A stretch of 9,299 bases of DNA from CAMCXT01 sp046302715 (GTDB taxonomy: Bacteria > Bacteroidota > Bacteroidia > M30B66). Location: contig JBKCHQ010000242.1 of assembly GCA_046302715.1 (NCBI GenBank), positions 1 through 9,299 on the forward strand, read 5' to 3'. Within the stretch, counting starts at the first letter, position 1; the number at the start of each line of letters is the position of its first letter. Positions 1 to 7,675 of the stretch are shown here, piece after piece. The translations under genes were made by a program, and so were the position numbers. A model generated the notes under the pieces. The model saw only the letters and a program-made list of their open reading frames with translations. It ran no database searches and had not been told where the DNA came from.

Positions 1-1848
1 TGCAGCCAGCGTTTCACGCTCAAAACGATCGGCATCAATATTCTTTTCCTTACTCAAATGATACTTCATATCCACCAATGCACTCGATAAAAACTCGACC
101 GTGGCAAAACCTTCATTAAAGGTTGATGCCTTTTCAATGCGCTTTACCAAATCTTCAGGAATAGGCTTTCCGGTTTGATAATGCAAAGCAAACCGTTGCA
201 ATACCTCGGGTGTTGCCAGCCAATGTTCGAGCAATTGCGAGGGAAACTCAACATAATCACGAACCACTGAGGTACCTGACAAGCCCGGATAAGTTACATT
301 CGAACACAGACCATGCAGCGCATGACCAAACTCATGAAACAATGTAGTAGCATCATCCCACGATATAAGTACGGCCTCTCCGGGTTTTCCCTTCACAAAG
401 TTTGAATTATTCGAAACAATGGTGGTGATTTCTTTCCCGTTAATGCGACTTTGATTTCGGTAGGCATTCATCCATGCACCAGAACGCTTGCCTTCGCGGG
501 CATAGGGATCAAAATACCATAAGCCAACATGTTTTCCGGAGGTTTTCTGCAGCACTTCATACACCTGAACATCAGGATGAAAAACTGGAATATTATTTAA
601 TAATTTAAATTCAAAACCAAAGAGTTCGCCGGCTACCCAAAACATGCCCTCACGCAATTTATCGAGCTGCAAATAGGGCTTAATTTCATTCTGGTCTAGA
701 TCAAAGCGGGCTTTGCGCACTTTTTCCGCATAATAACGATAATCCCAAGGCTCGATGGCAATTTTCATCCCTTCGGCATCGGCAATAGCTTGCATGTCGC
801 GAACCTCTTCTTTAACCCGCTCAACAGCAGGCTGCCAAACCGATTCCATAAGTTTCATAGCATTATCGGGACTTTTAGCCATGGTATTATCTAAGCGCCA
901 ATGTGCGTGACTCTCGAAACCAAGCAATGCAGCACGCTCCGATCGCAGATTGAGGATTTCAGAAATTAATTTATTATTGTCCCACTGATCGCCATTATCG
1001 CCTCTGTTTATAAACATTTTCCAAGCCTTCTCACGCAGATCGCGTCTCAATGCAAATGTTAAAAAAGGCTCTATAGAAGAACGGGTGTTGCTGATGATAT
1101 ATTTGCCCTTTAATGATTTACGCTCAGCTGCTAATGCTGCCGATTCAATAAACTGAGTGGACAAACCATTAAGATCGGAGGCATTATCCAATACCAAAAA
1201 CACCTCACCCTCGTCATGGAGCAAATTCTGTCCGAATCGAGTAAATAAACCGGCCAATTGCTGATTTATTTCTGCCAATCGTTTTTTTGATGTGGCATCT
1301 AATTGGGCGCCCGAACGTACAAAATTGGTGTAGTAAAGTTTACAGAGTCGCTGTTGTTCTGCATTAAGCTTAGCATATTCCGTTCCTTTGTAAATTGCCT
1401 CTATGCGCTTGAAGAGCGCTTCGTTCTGATAAATTTTATCGGATAACGCCGCCAATTGTGGTTCCATTTCCTCTTCAACAGCCTGAAAATCGGCCGTGCT
1501 CATGTTAGATCCCCAAATTTCGTAAATGGTGCGTGTGCGTTCAAGCGCCAAGCCACTCTGTTCCATGGCACGAATGGTATTGTCGAATGTGGCCGGTTCC
1601 TTTTGAGAGGCAATTGTCTCAATTTCGCTTAAATTGAGCGCTACAGCCTTTTGAAGGGCAGGCTTAAAGTCGGCCACTTTTACTTTGTCGAAAGGCGGTA
1701 ATCCACCAAAAGGGCCGGACCAACTTGCCAGTAAAACATCATAGGATTGTCCTTCCGAGTGCTCCGCAGATTTATTCTGTGCTTCTGAGTTCATGCTGAA
1801 AATGAAAAGATGAATTGCCGTTAAAAAATGAATCGTTCGAATATTCAT
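1..1848 (-). CDS. M3-family zinc metallopeptidase (Dcp-like peptidyl-dipeptidase), secreted, C-terminus cut by window edge
   Basis: The reading frame is open from the ATG at 1848 down to base 1, giving 616 codons without a stop; the gene continues outside the window. The zinc site is clear: HEFGH at residues 505-509 within the context TLFHEFGHALHG, with E506 as the catalytic base, and a third ligand E534 in YVEFPSQ. The 29-residue spacing is that of the M3 (thimet oligopeptidase/Dcp) family, and the FPSQ-LLEHW context is Dcp-like. Dcp enzymes release C-terminal dipeptides from peptides. Family members are roughly 680-720 residues, so about 70-100 residues are missing, including the part expected to hold the substrate-binding His/Tyr residues. 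The N-terminus (MNIRTIHFLTAIHLFIFSMN, then SEAQ) looks like a signal peptide cleaved near residue 23, so the enzyme should act in the periplasm. The ATG at 1848 is the first after an in-frame stop. It is the last visible gene of the minus-strand block. Family assignment is firm; the exact specificity is inferred. Confidence 0.95.
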   Translation of the reverse strand, partial: MNIRTIHFLTAIHLFIFSMNSEAQNKSAEHSEGQSYDVLLASWSGPFGGLPPFDKVKVADFKPALQKAVALNLSEIETIASQKEPATFDNTIRAMEQSGLALERTRTIYEIWGSNMSTADFQAVEEEMEPQLAALSDKIYQNEALFKRIEAIYKGTEYAKLNAEQQRLCKLYYTNFVRSGAQLDATSKKRLAEINQQLAGLFTRFGQNLLHDEGEVFLVLDNASDLNGLSTQFIESAALAAERKSLKGKYIISNTRSSIEPFLTFALRRDLREKAWKMFINRGDNGDQWDNNKLISEILNLRSERAALLGFESHAHWRLDNTMAKSPDNAMKLMESVWQPAVERVKEEVRDMQAIADAEGMKIAIEPWDYRYYAEKVRKARFDLDQNEIKPYLQLDKLREGMFWVAGELFGFEFKLLNNIPVFHPDVQVYEVLQKTSGKHVGLWYFDPYAREGKRSGAWMNAYRNQSRINGKEITTIVSNNSNFVKGKPGEAVLISWDDATTLFHEFGHALHGLCSNVTYPGLSGTSVVRDYVEFPSQLLEHWLATPEVLQRFALHYQTGKPIPEDLVKRIEKASTFNEGFATVEFLSSALVDMKYHLSKEKNIDADRFERETLAA

Positions 1849-1883
1849 GAGGGTTGACGTATTTCATTGGTTTTATTAAGGTA

Positions 1884-1891
1884 CAAATAAA
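1884..1891 (-). promoter_or_regulatory. possible internal -7 promoter element upstream of the M3 peptidase gene
   Basis: On the minus strand this reads TTTATTTG, one mismatch from the Bacteroidota -7 consensus TAnnTTTG. A TTG at 1914-1916 (minus strand) lies 22 bases upstream, within the spacing known for the -33 element. It would allow the M3 gene to be transcribed separately from the upstream kinase gene. The match is imperfect in an AT-rich gap, so this is only suggestive. Confidence 0.25.
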
Positions 1892-1895
1892 AGAA

Positions 1896-3146
1896 TTATT
1901 CCAGGGGGATGAGCAACCGGTTTTCTACCCCTTTATTTTTCTCCGAACTAATAATGAGTTTGGCATTAAGCTTAAGGGCGATTTCTTTACACAGAAAAAA
2001 GCCCAATCCGGCCCCCTCGCTGAGCATAGAGCCACGGTTAAACATAGTTTGGGTGAGCAACTTAAATTCTTCGGGCAAACCAGGACCATTATCGCGATAA
2101 ACCAATTCAATATCATTATCCACCTTACGAATTATGATATCGATTGCCATGGGTGTATCGGGGTTATTCGGTATGGCAAAGTGTAAAGCATTTTGAAGAA
2201 TATGGCGGCTAAAAATGCGCAAACGTGTGGCATCGGAATAAATGGGTTCGGAATATTCGCAATATATCGAAAATGTTGTTTTAGCCTTGTTCGGATGATT
2301 CAATTCATCGTAAACCGAACGAATAATTTTTTCTGTGTTTATATATTCATAATCAACGGGTTTACGCAGATTAAGCGAGTAGTAATAAATATTCTGCAAA
2401 ATTCGGTCGAGCCGCTGCATATTATCCCTAAGGCTATTCATAAATAGGGGCATCTTTTCGGGCGCACCCTCAATCAGATCAACCAAGCCCAAAACACCAA
2501 TAACGGGCGTGCGGAAGTCGTGCGATAGCCTGTATATTAATTCGTCGAGCTGAGCATTTAATCTTCTGAGTTCCTGATTTTGAATTTCTACAGCGCTGCG
2601 TTCATTTTCAAGTTCGGTATTAAGTTTTTCGAGTGCCTCAAAAGCGCGGGTCTTTACTATTTTATTGCTGGCAATAGAGGCTAAAGTGTTTAGAATGAAG
2701 AGATGCTCCTGGGTGTAAAAATTTAGGGAGCTGTGTTCACTATCAATCACCCCAATAGCCTTTCCCTGATGGATAATGGGCACACAAATTTCTGAAAGTC
2801 GCACCTGATCATCTACAATGTAACGCCAGTCAAGCCGTGTATCGGGCACTATTTCAGGTCGTGTCGACATATATACGGACCCCACTATGCCTTCGCCGGG
2901 ATGAATGACGATGGGATTAAGAATATCTAAATCAATTGGATTTTTAGGTCCATGAGCGGCTATTTGTACAAGTACTTTTCGCTTATCGTCATACAAATAC
3001 ACCACGCAATCTTCAAAGCCCATGTGGGCAATAACATTACGCGTTAGCTCCCAGCACACTGTTTCAACCGTTTTTGCTTCGGTAAGCGACAAGGTAAACG
3101 ATTGAATTATATGCAAGTAATCTGAAAACACGGCCCAATATATCAA
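1896..3146 (-). CDS. GAF-domain sensor histidine kinase, soluble, non-ATG start
   Basis: The product is a 416-residue two-component kinase. A GAF sensory domain spans about residues 20-165 (PGEGIVG at 83-89, ICVPII at 120-125, GVIDSEH at 132-138). A charged coiled-coil linker follows (about 166-205), then a HisKA box LSHDFRTP with phospho-accepting H209. The pattern H-D-x-x-T also fits the dephosphorylation motif of HisKA kinases. The ATP-binding domain has an N box with N319, DNGPG at 352-356 and EGAGLG at 377-382, so catalysis looks intact. There is no signal peptide or membrane segment, so it should sense a cytoplasmic ligand, which cannot be named from sequence. No response regulator is present in the window. 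The first in-frame ATG is residue 42, inside the GAF domain; usable starts are TTG at 3146 or GTG at 3131, and the GTG is also plausible. The gene lies 16 bases after the T9SS-cargo gene and 47 before the M3 gene, suggesting cotranscription. Confidence 0.93.
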   Translation of the reverse strand: MIYWAVFSDYLHIIQSFTLSLTEAKTVETVCWELTRNVIAHMGFEDCVVYLYDDKRKVLVQIAAHGPKNPIDLDILNPIVIHPGEGIVGSVYMSTRPEIVPDTRLDWRYIVDDQVRLSEICVPIIHQGKAIGVIDSEHSSLNFYTQEHLFILNTLASIASNKIVKTRAFEALEKLNTELENERSAVEIQNQELRRLNAQLDELIYRLSHDFRTPVIGVLGLVDLIEGAPEKMPLFMNSLRDNMQRLDRILQNIYYYSLNLRKPVDYEYINTEKIIRSVYDELNHPNKAKTTFSIYCEYSEPIYSDATRLRIFSRHILQNALHFAIPNNPDTPMAIDIIIRKVDNDIELVYRDNGPGLPEEFKLLTQTMFNRGSMLSEGAGLGFFLCKEIALKLNAKLIISSEKNKGVENRLLIPLE

Positions 3147-3162
3147 ATCAAGGCATAACTAT

Positions 3163-4794
3163 TTAATAATTAGGCACTAATATCTTTTGAGCATACGTAT
3201 CTATCTGCACCAGATAAAACCCGGCTTGAACCTGAATATCGCAGAATGAATCAGGTTCAAGCTTGCCTTGTTGAATCAAGCGTCCATCAAGCCCATAAAC
3301 AGCAAATGGTGTTTGATGTTTGCTGCCGTTATTTAATCGAATACTTTGTAAAGATATTTGGGTTACTGAGTAAGGTGTTAAACCCTCATCTAAGTATTGG
3401 ATTCCGGTTAAATTTTGACAACCGTTACATAAATTCTGGATAAAGGGCTTTATTTCTTCTTCTGTTTCGATGAAGAAGTCCTGAACAGTTATTGTATTTA
3501 GCGTGCTAAAGTCATATACACTCACCTGATAGTTCACAGCCGAGTCGGCAAAATAATCGGGAGTTGTAAACGTGGGGCATTCGAGTGTAGCCTGATTGCT
3601 CCAATGCAACAATACTGGGAAAGTTTTAGATTCGGAGGCGCAAAAGAGACCGCCCGAAGCATAGAAGCCCCCGCTTAAATCGGGCGTTAAAAACGGACCT
3701 TGTGATGCATTGGTGCTTAAGGCCTCTATATCGGGATTAAAAGGCAAACTTCGAGTAAACGAAACATCGCCATCAAGCGCATCGAAAGCTACCATTCCCC
3801 ATGATGTGTTATCGCCCTCGATAATTTTGCCAAACAAGAAAGGCTGATTGTTAGATGATACTCCAATTTGGAAAGGCTCAAAACCTTTATCGGACTTAAA
3901 ACCGACTAGCTTTTGATCTAAGAGTTGTCCATTTTCTGTAAACACTGCTACAAAAGCGGGTTGATGTGAAATGTCCAATCCAATTGAATCTACTTGTGCT
4001 GCAATAAAAATATTTCCGTTTTCGGTTTCGGCAATGCCTCGGGTATTGAGAAATTGTAGGGTATCGGAAAAATTAACATACCGATTGTATTTTACTACGC
4101 CTGTATTGCTCATTCTAAAAAAAATAAACCCTTTTCCGGGAAATCCGTCGTTCACGGAATAGGAGGCTAAACCAAGATAATCGCCGTTGCGCGCAATGAT
4201 GGCATGTGTGAGTTTAAATTCGCTCGCAAATGCCGATGAAATAAGGCCACGTGTATATAGTAAATTACCGGTGGAGTTAAAAACGGTTACTACCAAATCT
4301 TCAAAGTCAACATTGCCAAATCGGCGTTTCATGCTGAAAGCCGCAAAAACACGCGAACTATCTTCAATTACTGGCCCGGCAAAGTTTAGCGGACGCGGCG
4401 AGTTAATTTTCTTGCCCCATAGTTGGTTGTCGTTGGAGTCGAGATAACAAATAAAGACATTGCGTGTAGTATCGCTTAAAACCTCGTCGCCGCTAATGAT
4501 ATAATTGCCATTACGTATAAAATAAAATGACGCCGGATCAATCTGTTCGTTAGCGCTAAATTTCTTTCTCATCAGCGGAGCTCCTGAAGTATTAAAGAGC
4601 AACAGGCTATGTTTGCGCACCAATGCCGAATCATATTCGATATAGTGCGAAAAACCTCCCTGCCTTTTAAATATCGCAGTATTCTTAACATTAGTCACAT
4701 CTGGAATTCCGCTAAAAAAATACGACTGCCCAATCAGCGAAAGCGGCAACAAGTAAACGAACGATAGAAATTTAAATGCGAAAGGTCGAATCAT
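3163..4794 (-). CDS. secreted propeller-like repeat protein with T9SS type A-like C-terminal sorting domain
   Basis: The 543-residue product is probably exported. Residues 1-23 (hydrophobic FLSFVYLLPLSLIG, then QS) look like a signal peptide. Residues about 66-409 contain seven copies of a motif of the form hydrophobic-[FLHM]-[ND]-x-x-G/N-x-x-x-x-[KR]; the first six are each followed by a G-[ND]-[YI]-like beta strand. The spacing of 51-60 residues suggests a beta-propeller. C456 and C459 form a CNGC motif before the final domain. Residues about 478-543 resemble the T9SS type A C-terminal domain: VYGLDGRLI at 499-507, CDIQVQAGFYLVQI at 518-531 and a last strand QKILV at 536-540. This domain would target the protein through the T9SS to the cell surface or medium. 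No enzymatic motif is visible and I cannot assign a function; binding or adhesion would be a guess. The protein begins at the ATG at 4794, 30 bases after the aminopeptidase gene, and probably belongs to the same transcript. Confidence 0.85.
   Translation of the reverse strand: MIRPFAFKFLSFVYLLPLSLIGQSYFFSGIPDVTNVKNTAIFKRQGGFSHYIEYDSALVRKHSLLLFNTSGAPLMRKKFSANEQIDPASFYFIRNGNYIISGDEVLSDTTRNVFICYLDSNDNQLWGKKINSPRPLNFAGPVIEDSSRVFAAFSMKRRFGNVDFEDLVVTVFNSTGNLLYTRGLISSAFASEFKLTHAIIARNGDYLGLASYSVNDGFPGKGFIFFRMSNTGVVKYNRYVNFSDTLQFLNTRGIAETENGNIFIAAQVDSIGLDISHQPAFVAVFTENGQLLDQKLVGFKSDKGFEPFQIGVSSNNQPFLFGKIIEGDNTSWGMVAFDALDGDVSFTRSLPFNPDIEALSTNASQGPFLTPDLSGGFYASGGLFCASESKTFPVLLHWSNQATLECPTFTTPDYFADSAVNYQVSVYDFSTLNTITVQDFFIETEEEIKPFIQNLCNGCQNLTGIQYLDEGLTPYSVTQISLQSIRLNNGSKHQTPFAVYGLDGRLIQQGKLEPDSFCDIQVQAGFYLVQIDTYAQKILVPNY
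3568..4599 (-). repeat. seven tandem degenerate protein repeats (propeller blades) of 51-60 residues
   Basis: Within the T9SS-cargo protein, related segments start at residues 66 (LFNTSGAPLMRKKF), 117 (YLDSNDNQLWGKKI), 171 (VFNSTGNLLYTRGL), 227 (RMSNTGVVKYNRYV), 284 (VFTENGQLLDQKLV), 336 (AFDALDGDVSFTRSL) and 396 (LHWSNQATLECPTF). A second strand motif lies between them, at residues 94 (RNGNYIISG), 145, 202 (RNGDYLGLA), 258 (ENGNIFIAA), 314 and 373. Steps are 51 to 60 residues. The repeats are visible only at protein level; the DNA copies have diverged. The seventh copy is the weakest. Confidence 0.6.
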
Positions 4795-4824
4795 AATTCT
4801 TAAAAAGTAGTCCGCTTTTAGGCA

Positions 4825-7563
4825 TTATTCCTCAGCAGGAATAGGATTGAGATAAGGCATCAAATTGGGATCGGTTTCGGCGGTTCGAATGGCATCGAGT
4901 ATAATTTGTAATTGCGATAAACTCTGGCCTAATACCATTTTACGGGCTTGTTTTTCCTGTAATTCACTCGAATTTCCTTTTGCCGACATTTCGCCTATTT
5001 CATAATCCAACATGTCGCTTTCGCTCTGAAAATACTCAATAAACTGCCCCAGCACTTGAATGCTTGCAAGGCGCAGATACCATTCGGGTGCTTTGCTTGC
5101 CAAACCGGTTATGAAAGAAGTATTCTGATTAATAACATCTTCACCCTGTCCCACAAAATAGCGACCGGCCATTTGAATCATGTAATACTTTTCACTTGGA
5201 GTTTTGCAACGCGAATACGCTGATGTGTAAAAACTTGCTTTGTTTTTTGTAGCAGCATCCGCATAAATGGCCGCAAAAGAAACAAGCATCATGCCTTGCG
5301 CCGTTTTTTCATTTTGCTCGATGTATTCCAGTGTTTTCTCGGGATTGGCTGCATACATGGATTGCAAGGCATATGATTTAACCGTTAAAGAGCTATCGTT
5401 GAGGCCGTTTCGCATTAAAGCATCTGCGTCTTCGCCTTTATAAACCGAACCAATAATACCATAAGCAGCGGCACGAACGGAGGCTTTGGGATCTTTGGCG
5501 GCAATCTGAAAAAGTAGAGCTTTAAACTCATCGGGCGATTGCTGAATTAAGGCATTGCTTGAATTTAGTGCCAATAATCGTATGTTCCAGAATTTATCGC
5601 GCATGGCCGTTTTCATAAGCTCGCCGCTTCCTGGTGCATCGAGCGAATCAATTAGTTTTTCAATCGCCTGATAACGATCCTCATACAATTTTCCGTTTAG
5701 TAATAGCCACTCTGCATCCTTACGCGTGTTTAGCTGACTGATTGAGCCCAATAGCATACGCTCGGCATCAACATTCACAAAATCTGGTTTTTCAGTACAA
5801 GGAATATTGATGGTCTGCAACACCTGATCCATCACAACTCGCACCCGCTTAACGTTGCCGCGTGTATAAATATCAACATCCAAAGGCAGTTTATAGGCCT
5901 CGTTTTCGGTTATATCTTGAAGTTGACTCAAATTAAGTTCAACAGTTTTTGATTCCTCAAGCCAGGCCCAGTTAGCCTCCAATGTAGGATGCCCCTTACC
6001 TAAAAACCATTGATTGAAAAACCAGTTTAAATCTTCGCCTGTTACTTTTTCGAAAGCCAAACGCAAATGATGAATTTCGGCAGGCTGAAATTTATTATCG
6101 GTGAGATACAGCCTTAATGCTTCAAAAAAGGCTTCATCGCCCACATATTTGCGCAGCATGTGCAGCACACACCCGCCTTTTTGGTAGGAATGTCGGTCAA
6201 ACATATCTTCACGATTTTCATAATCGAAACGGATCAGGTTTACTTTCTTTCCAAATGCTTCATCAAAATACTCGTTCCGTTGCTCCTGAAGGTGAAAATC
6301 GGCGGCATCGCGTCCGTATTTGTACTCATCCCATAAATACTCACTATAATTGGCAAATGATTCGTTGAGCGGCAAATTGGCCCATGACTCGCAGGTTACT
6401 AAATCGCCAAACCAATGGTGAAATAATTCGTGTGCCACCACGCTTTCATAACTTTGGTCGAGCATCTCTTCGGGCTTTTGCTGCACGAATTCTCCAAAAA
6501 TAGTAGCACTGGTATTTTCCATTGCTCCCGAAACATAATCACGAACCACCACTTGCGAATATTTGGGCCATGGATAATCAACGCCTAATTTCTTTGAGAA
6601 AAATTCCAACATTTCTGGGGTGTTTCCGAATATTCGGCGGGCATAAGGCTCGTATTCAGACTCTACATAGTAATCAACATCAATCTTGCGCCATTTATCT
6701 TTAACAACGGCATATTCGCCAATGGCCATCATAGCTAAATAGGGTGCGTGTGGCAGGTCCATTTTCCAAGTGTCGCTGCGTGTACCATCAGAATTTTTCT
6801 TCGAAGCCACCATCAAACCATTGCTCAAGGTTTTAAACTTATCAGGAACCGTGATGATAAGTTCCTGAGTCATCTTTTCGTTAGGTTTATCAATGGTTGG
6901 AAACCAACATGACGAAGATTCAGTTTCGCCTTGTGTCCATATTTGTGTAGGTTTTAAGGGGTCTTCATCTTTAGGATCGATAAAATAAAGGCCTTTAGCA
7001 TCGGTTATGGCTGCACTGCCCATGGCTTTAACACGCTCAGGATTAGCGGTGTATTGCACATATACTTTGTATTGTTCGTTGCGCGTATAACTGCGGTCGA
7101 GTTTGATTTTTAGAATATCGTCGGCATAGGTATATTTTAAGTCCGACATGGCACCGTTTTTATCTACCAAGGCGATGCGATGTAAATCAAAACTTTTGGC
7201 ATCCAGAATTAGGGAATCGGTAGCATACCAATAGGGTTTAAAATCGAGCGTGGCCTTGCCAAAAAGCTGCATTTTAGGAATATCGAAACTAATTTCGATG
7301 CGGGTATGCAGCAAATCATTGACACGAGTTGCAGATGGATTATACGTTCGCTCTAATCTATTTTCAGCCGTTGCATCTATAGAAGTAGTGTCGCTGTTTT
7401 GAAGAGCTTCCATCAATGCCTTCATCCATTCTTGGTCCACAGCAGCTGAATCAACTGCGGCATCTTGAGATTTGTCGCGTTTTTTTAGTCGGCAGGAAGT
7501 TGAGTAAATAGTTATAAATGAAACAAAAACGATTAATAAAATTTTGTTGAGTGAGAAGTTCAT
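4825..7563 (-). CDS. M1-family zinc aminopeptidase, predicted lipoprotein, with HEAT-like C-terminal tail
   Basis: The 912-residue protein is a gluzincin aminopeptidase that removes N-terminal residues from peptides. The exopeptidase motif GAMEN is at 346-350. The zinc site HELFH is at 378-382 (ligands H378 and H382, catalytic E379), with the third ligand E401 in NESFANY, matching HEXXH-x18-E exactly. The transition-state tyrosine is probably Y460 in SYQKGG. The N-terminal beta domain spans about 75-290. Residues about 640-800 contain helical HEAT-like repeats (for example FWNIRLLAL and KASVRAAAYGII), which fill the position of the M1 C-terminal domain. The N-terminus is a hydrophobic signal ending in STSC. 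C24 is the likely lipidated cysteine, although S at -3 is not ideal for a lipobox. The residues after it are basic (RLKKRDK) rather than acidic, so no surface-export signal of the usual Bacteroidota type is seen, and the protein probably faces the periplasm. It is the first gene of the minus-strand block, with ATG at 7563. Family assignment is very secure; the cleavage preference is unknown. Confidence 0.96.
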   Translation of the reverse strand: MNFSLNKILLIVFVSFITIYSTSCRLKKRDKSQDAAVDSAAVDQEWMKALMEALQNSDTTSIDATAENRLERTYNPSATRVNDLLHTRIEISFDIPKMQLFGKATLDFKPYWYATDSLILDAKSFDLHRIALVDKNGAMSDLKYTYADDILKIKLDRSYTRNEQYKVYVQYTANPERVKAMGSAAITDAKGLYFIDPKDEDPLKPTQIWTQGETESSSCWFPTIDKPNEKMTQELIITVPDKFKTLSNGLMVASKKNSDGTRSDTWKMDLPHAPYLAMMAIGEYAVVKDKWRKIDVDYYVESEYEPYARRIFGNTPEMLEFFSKKLGVDYPWPKYSQVVVRDYVSGAMENTSATIFGEFVQQKPEEMLDQSYESVVAHELFHHWFGDLVTCESWANLPLNESFANYSEYLWDEYKYGRDAADFHLQEQRNEYFDEAFGKKVNLIRFDYENREDMFDRHSYQKGGCVLHMLRKYVGDEAFFEALRLYLTDNKFQPAEIHHLRLAFEKVTGEDLNWFFNQWFLGKGHPTLEANWAWLEESKTVELNLSQLQDITENEAYKLPLDVDIYTRGNVKRVRVVMDQVLQTINIPCTEKPDFVNVDAERMLLGSISQLNTRKDAEWLLLNGKLYEDRYQAIEKLIDSLDAPGSGELMKTAMRDKFWNIRLLALNSSNALIQQSPDEFKALLFQIAAKDPKASVRAAAYGIIGSVYKGEDADALMRNGLNDSSLTVKSYALQSMYAANPEKTLEYIEQNEKTAQGMMLVSFAAIYADAATKNKASFYTSAYSRCKTPSEKYYMIQMAGRYFVGQGEDVINQNTSFITGLASKAPEWYLRLASIQVLGQFIEYFQSESDMLDYEIGEMSAKGNSSELQEKQARKMVLGQSLSQLQIILDAIRTAETDPNLMPYLNPIPAEE

Positions 7564-7580
7564 AGTATCTGATTAAAGTG

Positions 7581-7588
7581 CAAATATC
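7581..7588 (-). promoter_or_regulatory. probable -7 promoter element for the minus-strand peptidase operon
   Basis: On the minus strand this reads GATATTTG, followed by CAC, one mismatch from TAnnTTTG. It lies 17 bases upstream of the ATG at 7563. Transcription starting a few bases downstream of the element would leave a leader of only about 10 bases, in line with the absence of a Shine-Dalgarno sequence. No TTG is seen at the -33 distance, so the call rests on the one box and its position. Confidence 0.4.
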
Positions 7589-7601
7589 CACTAATTAATG
7601 G
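7588..7601. promoter_or_regulatory. near-palindrome in the divergent promoter region, possible operator
   Basis: CCACTAATTAATGG matches its own reverse complement at 12 of 14 positions around a TAATTA core. It abuts the -7-like element of the minus-strand operon and lies about 60 bases from the plus-strand promoter. A dimeric regulator could bind here, but short AT-rich palindromes are common by chance, and no regulator gene is present in the window. Confidence 0.2.
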
Positions 7602-7663
7602 ATTATTAAAATATTTCGATGAATATGCGCATTAACGCAGTGTAATTATTATTTAGTGTGTTA

Positions 7664-7671
7664 TACCTTTG
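7664..7671 (+). promoter_or_regulatory. -7 promoter element (TACCTTTG) of the membrane protein/Smr operon
   Basis: TACCTTTG fits the Bacteroidota consensus TAnnTTTG at all six fixed positions. A GTG, two of three bases of the -33 TTG, is at 7640-7642, 21 bases upstream. The expected transcription start, five to seven bases past the box, falls at about 7676-7678, on top of a GTG codon that is in frame with the downstream gene. This favours 7676 over the upstream GTG at 7658 as the translation start. Confidence 0.5.
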
Positions 7672-7675
7672 CAGG

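Noticed and set aside
1854..2447. Open frames on the plus strand (1854-2186 and 2193-2447) opposite the histidine kinase
   Set aside because: They mirror a strongly supported kinase coding sequence, have no recognisable domains and no promoter, and look like antisense by-products of its codon usage.
3154..3156. ATG on the minus strand just upstream of the kinase, considered as its true start
   Set aside because: It is in a different frame and meets TGA after two codons. Using it would need a frameshift, for which there is no other sign; homologues as I recall them begin near the observed N-terminus.
6399..6704. Short open frames (6399-6581 minus, 6522-6704 plus) within the aminopeptidase gene
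   Set aside because: They overlap the GAMEN and HEXXH region of the M1 enzyme in other frames and encode no recognisable protein.
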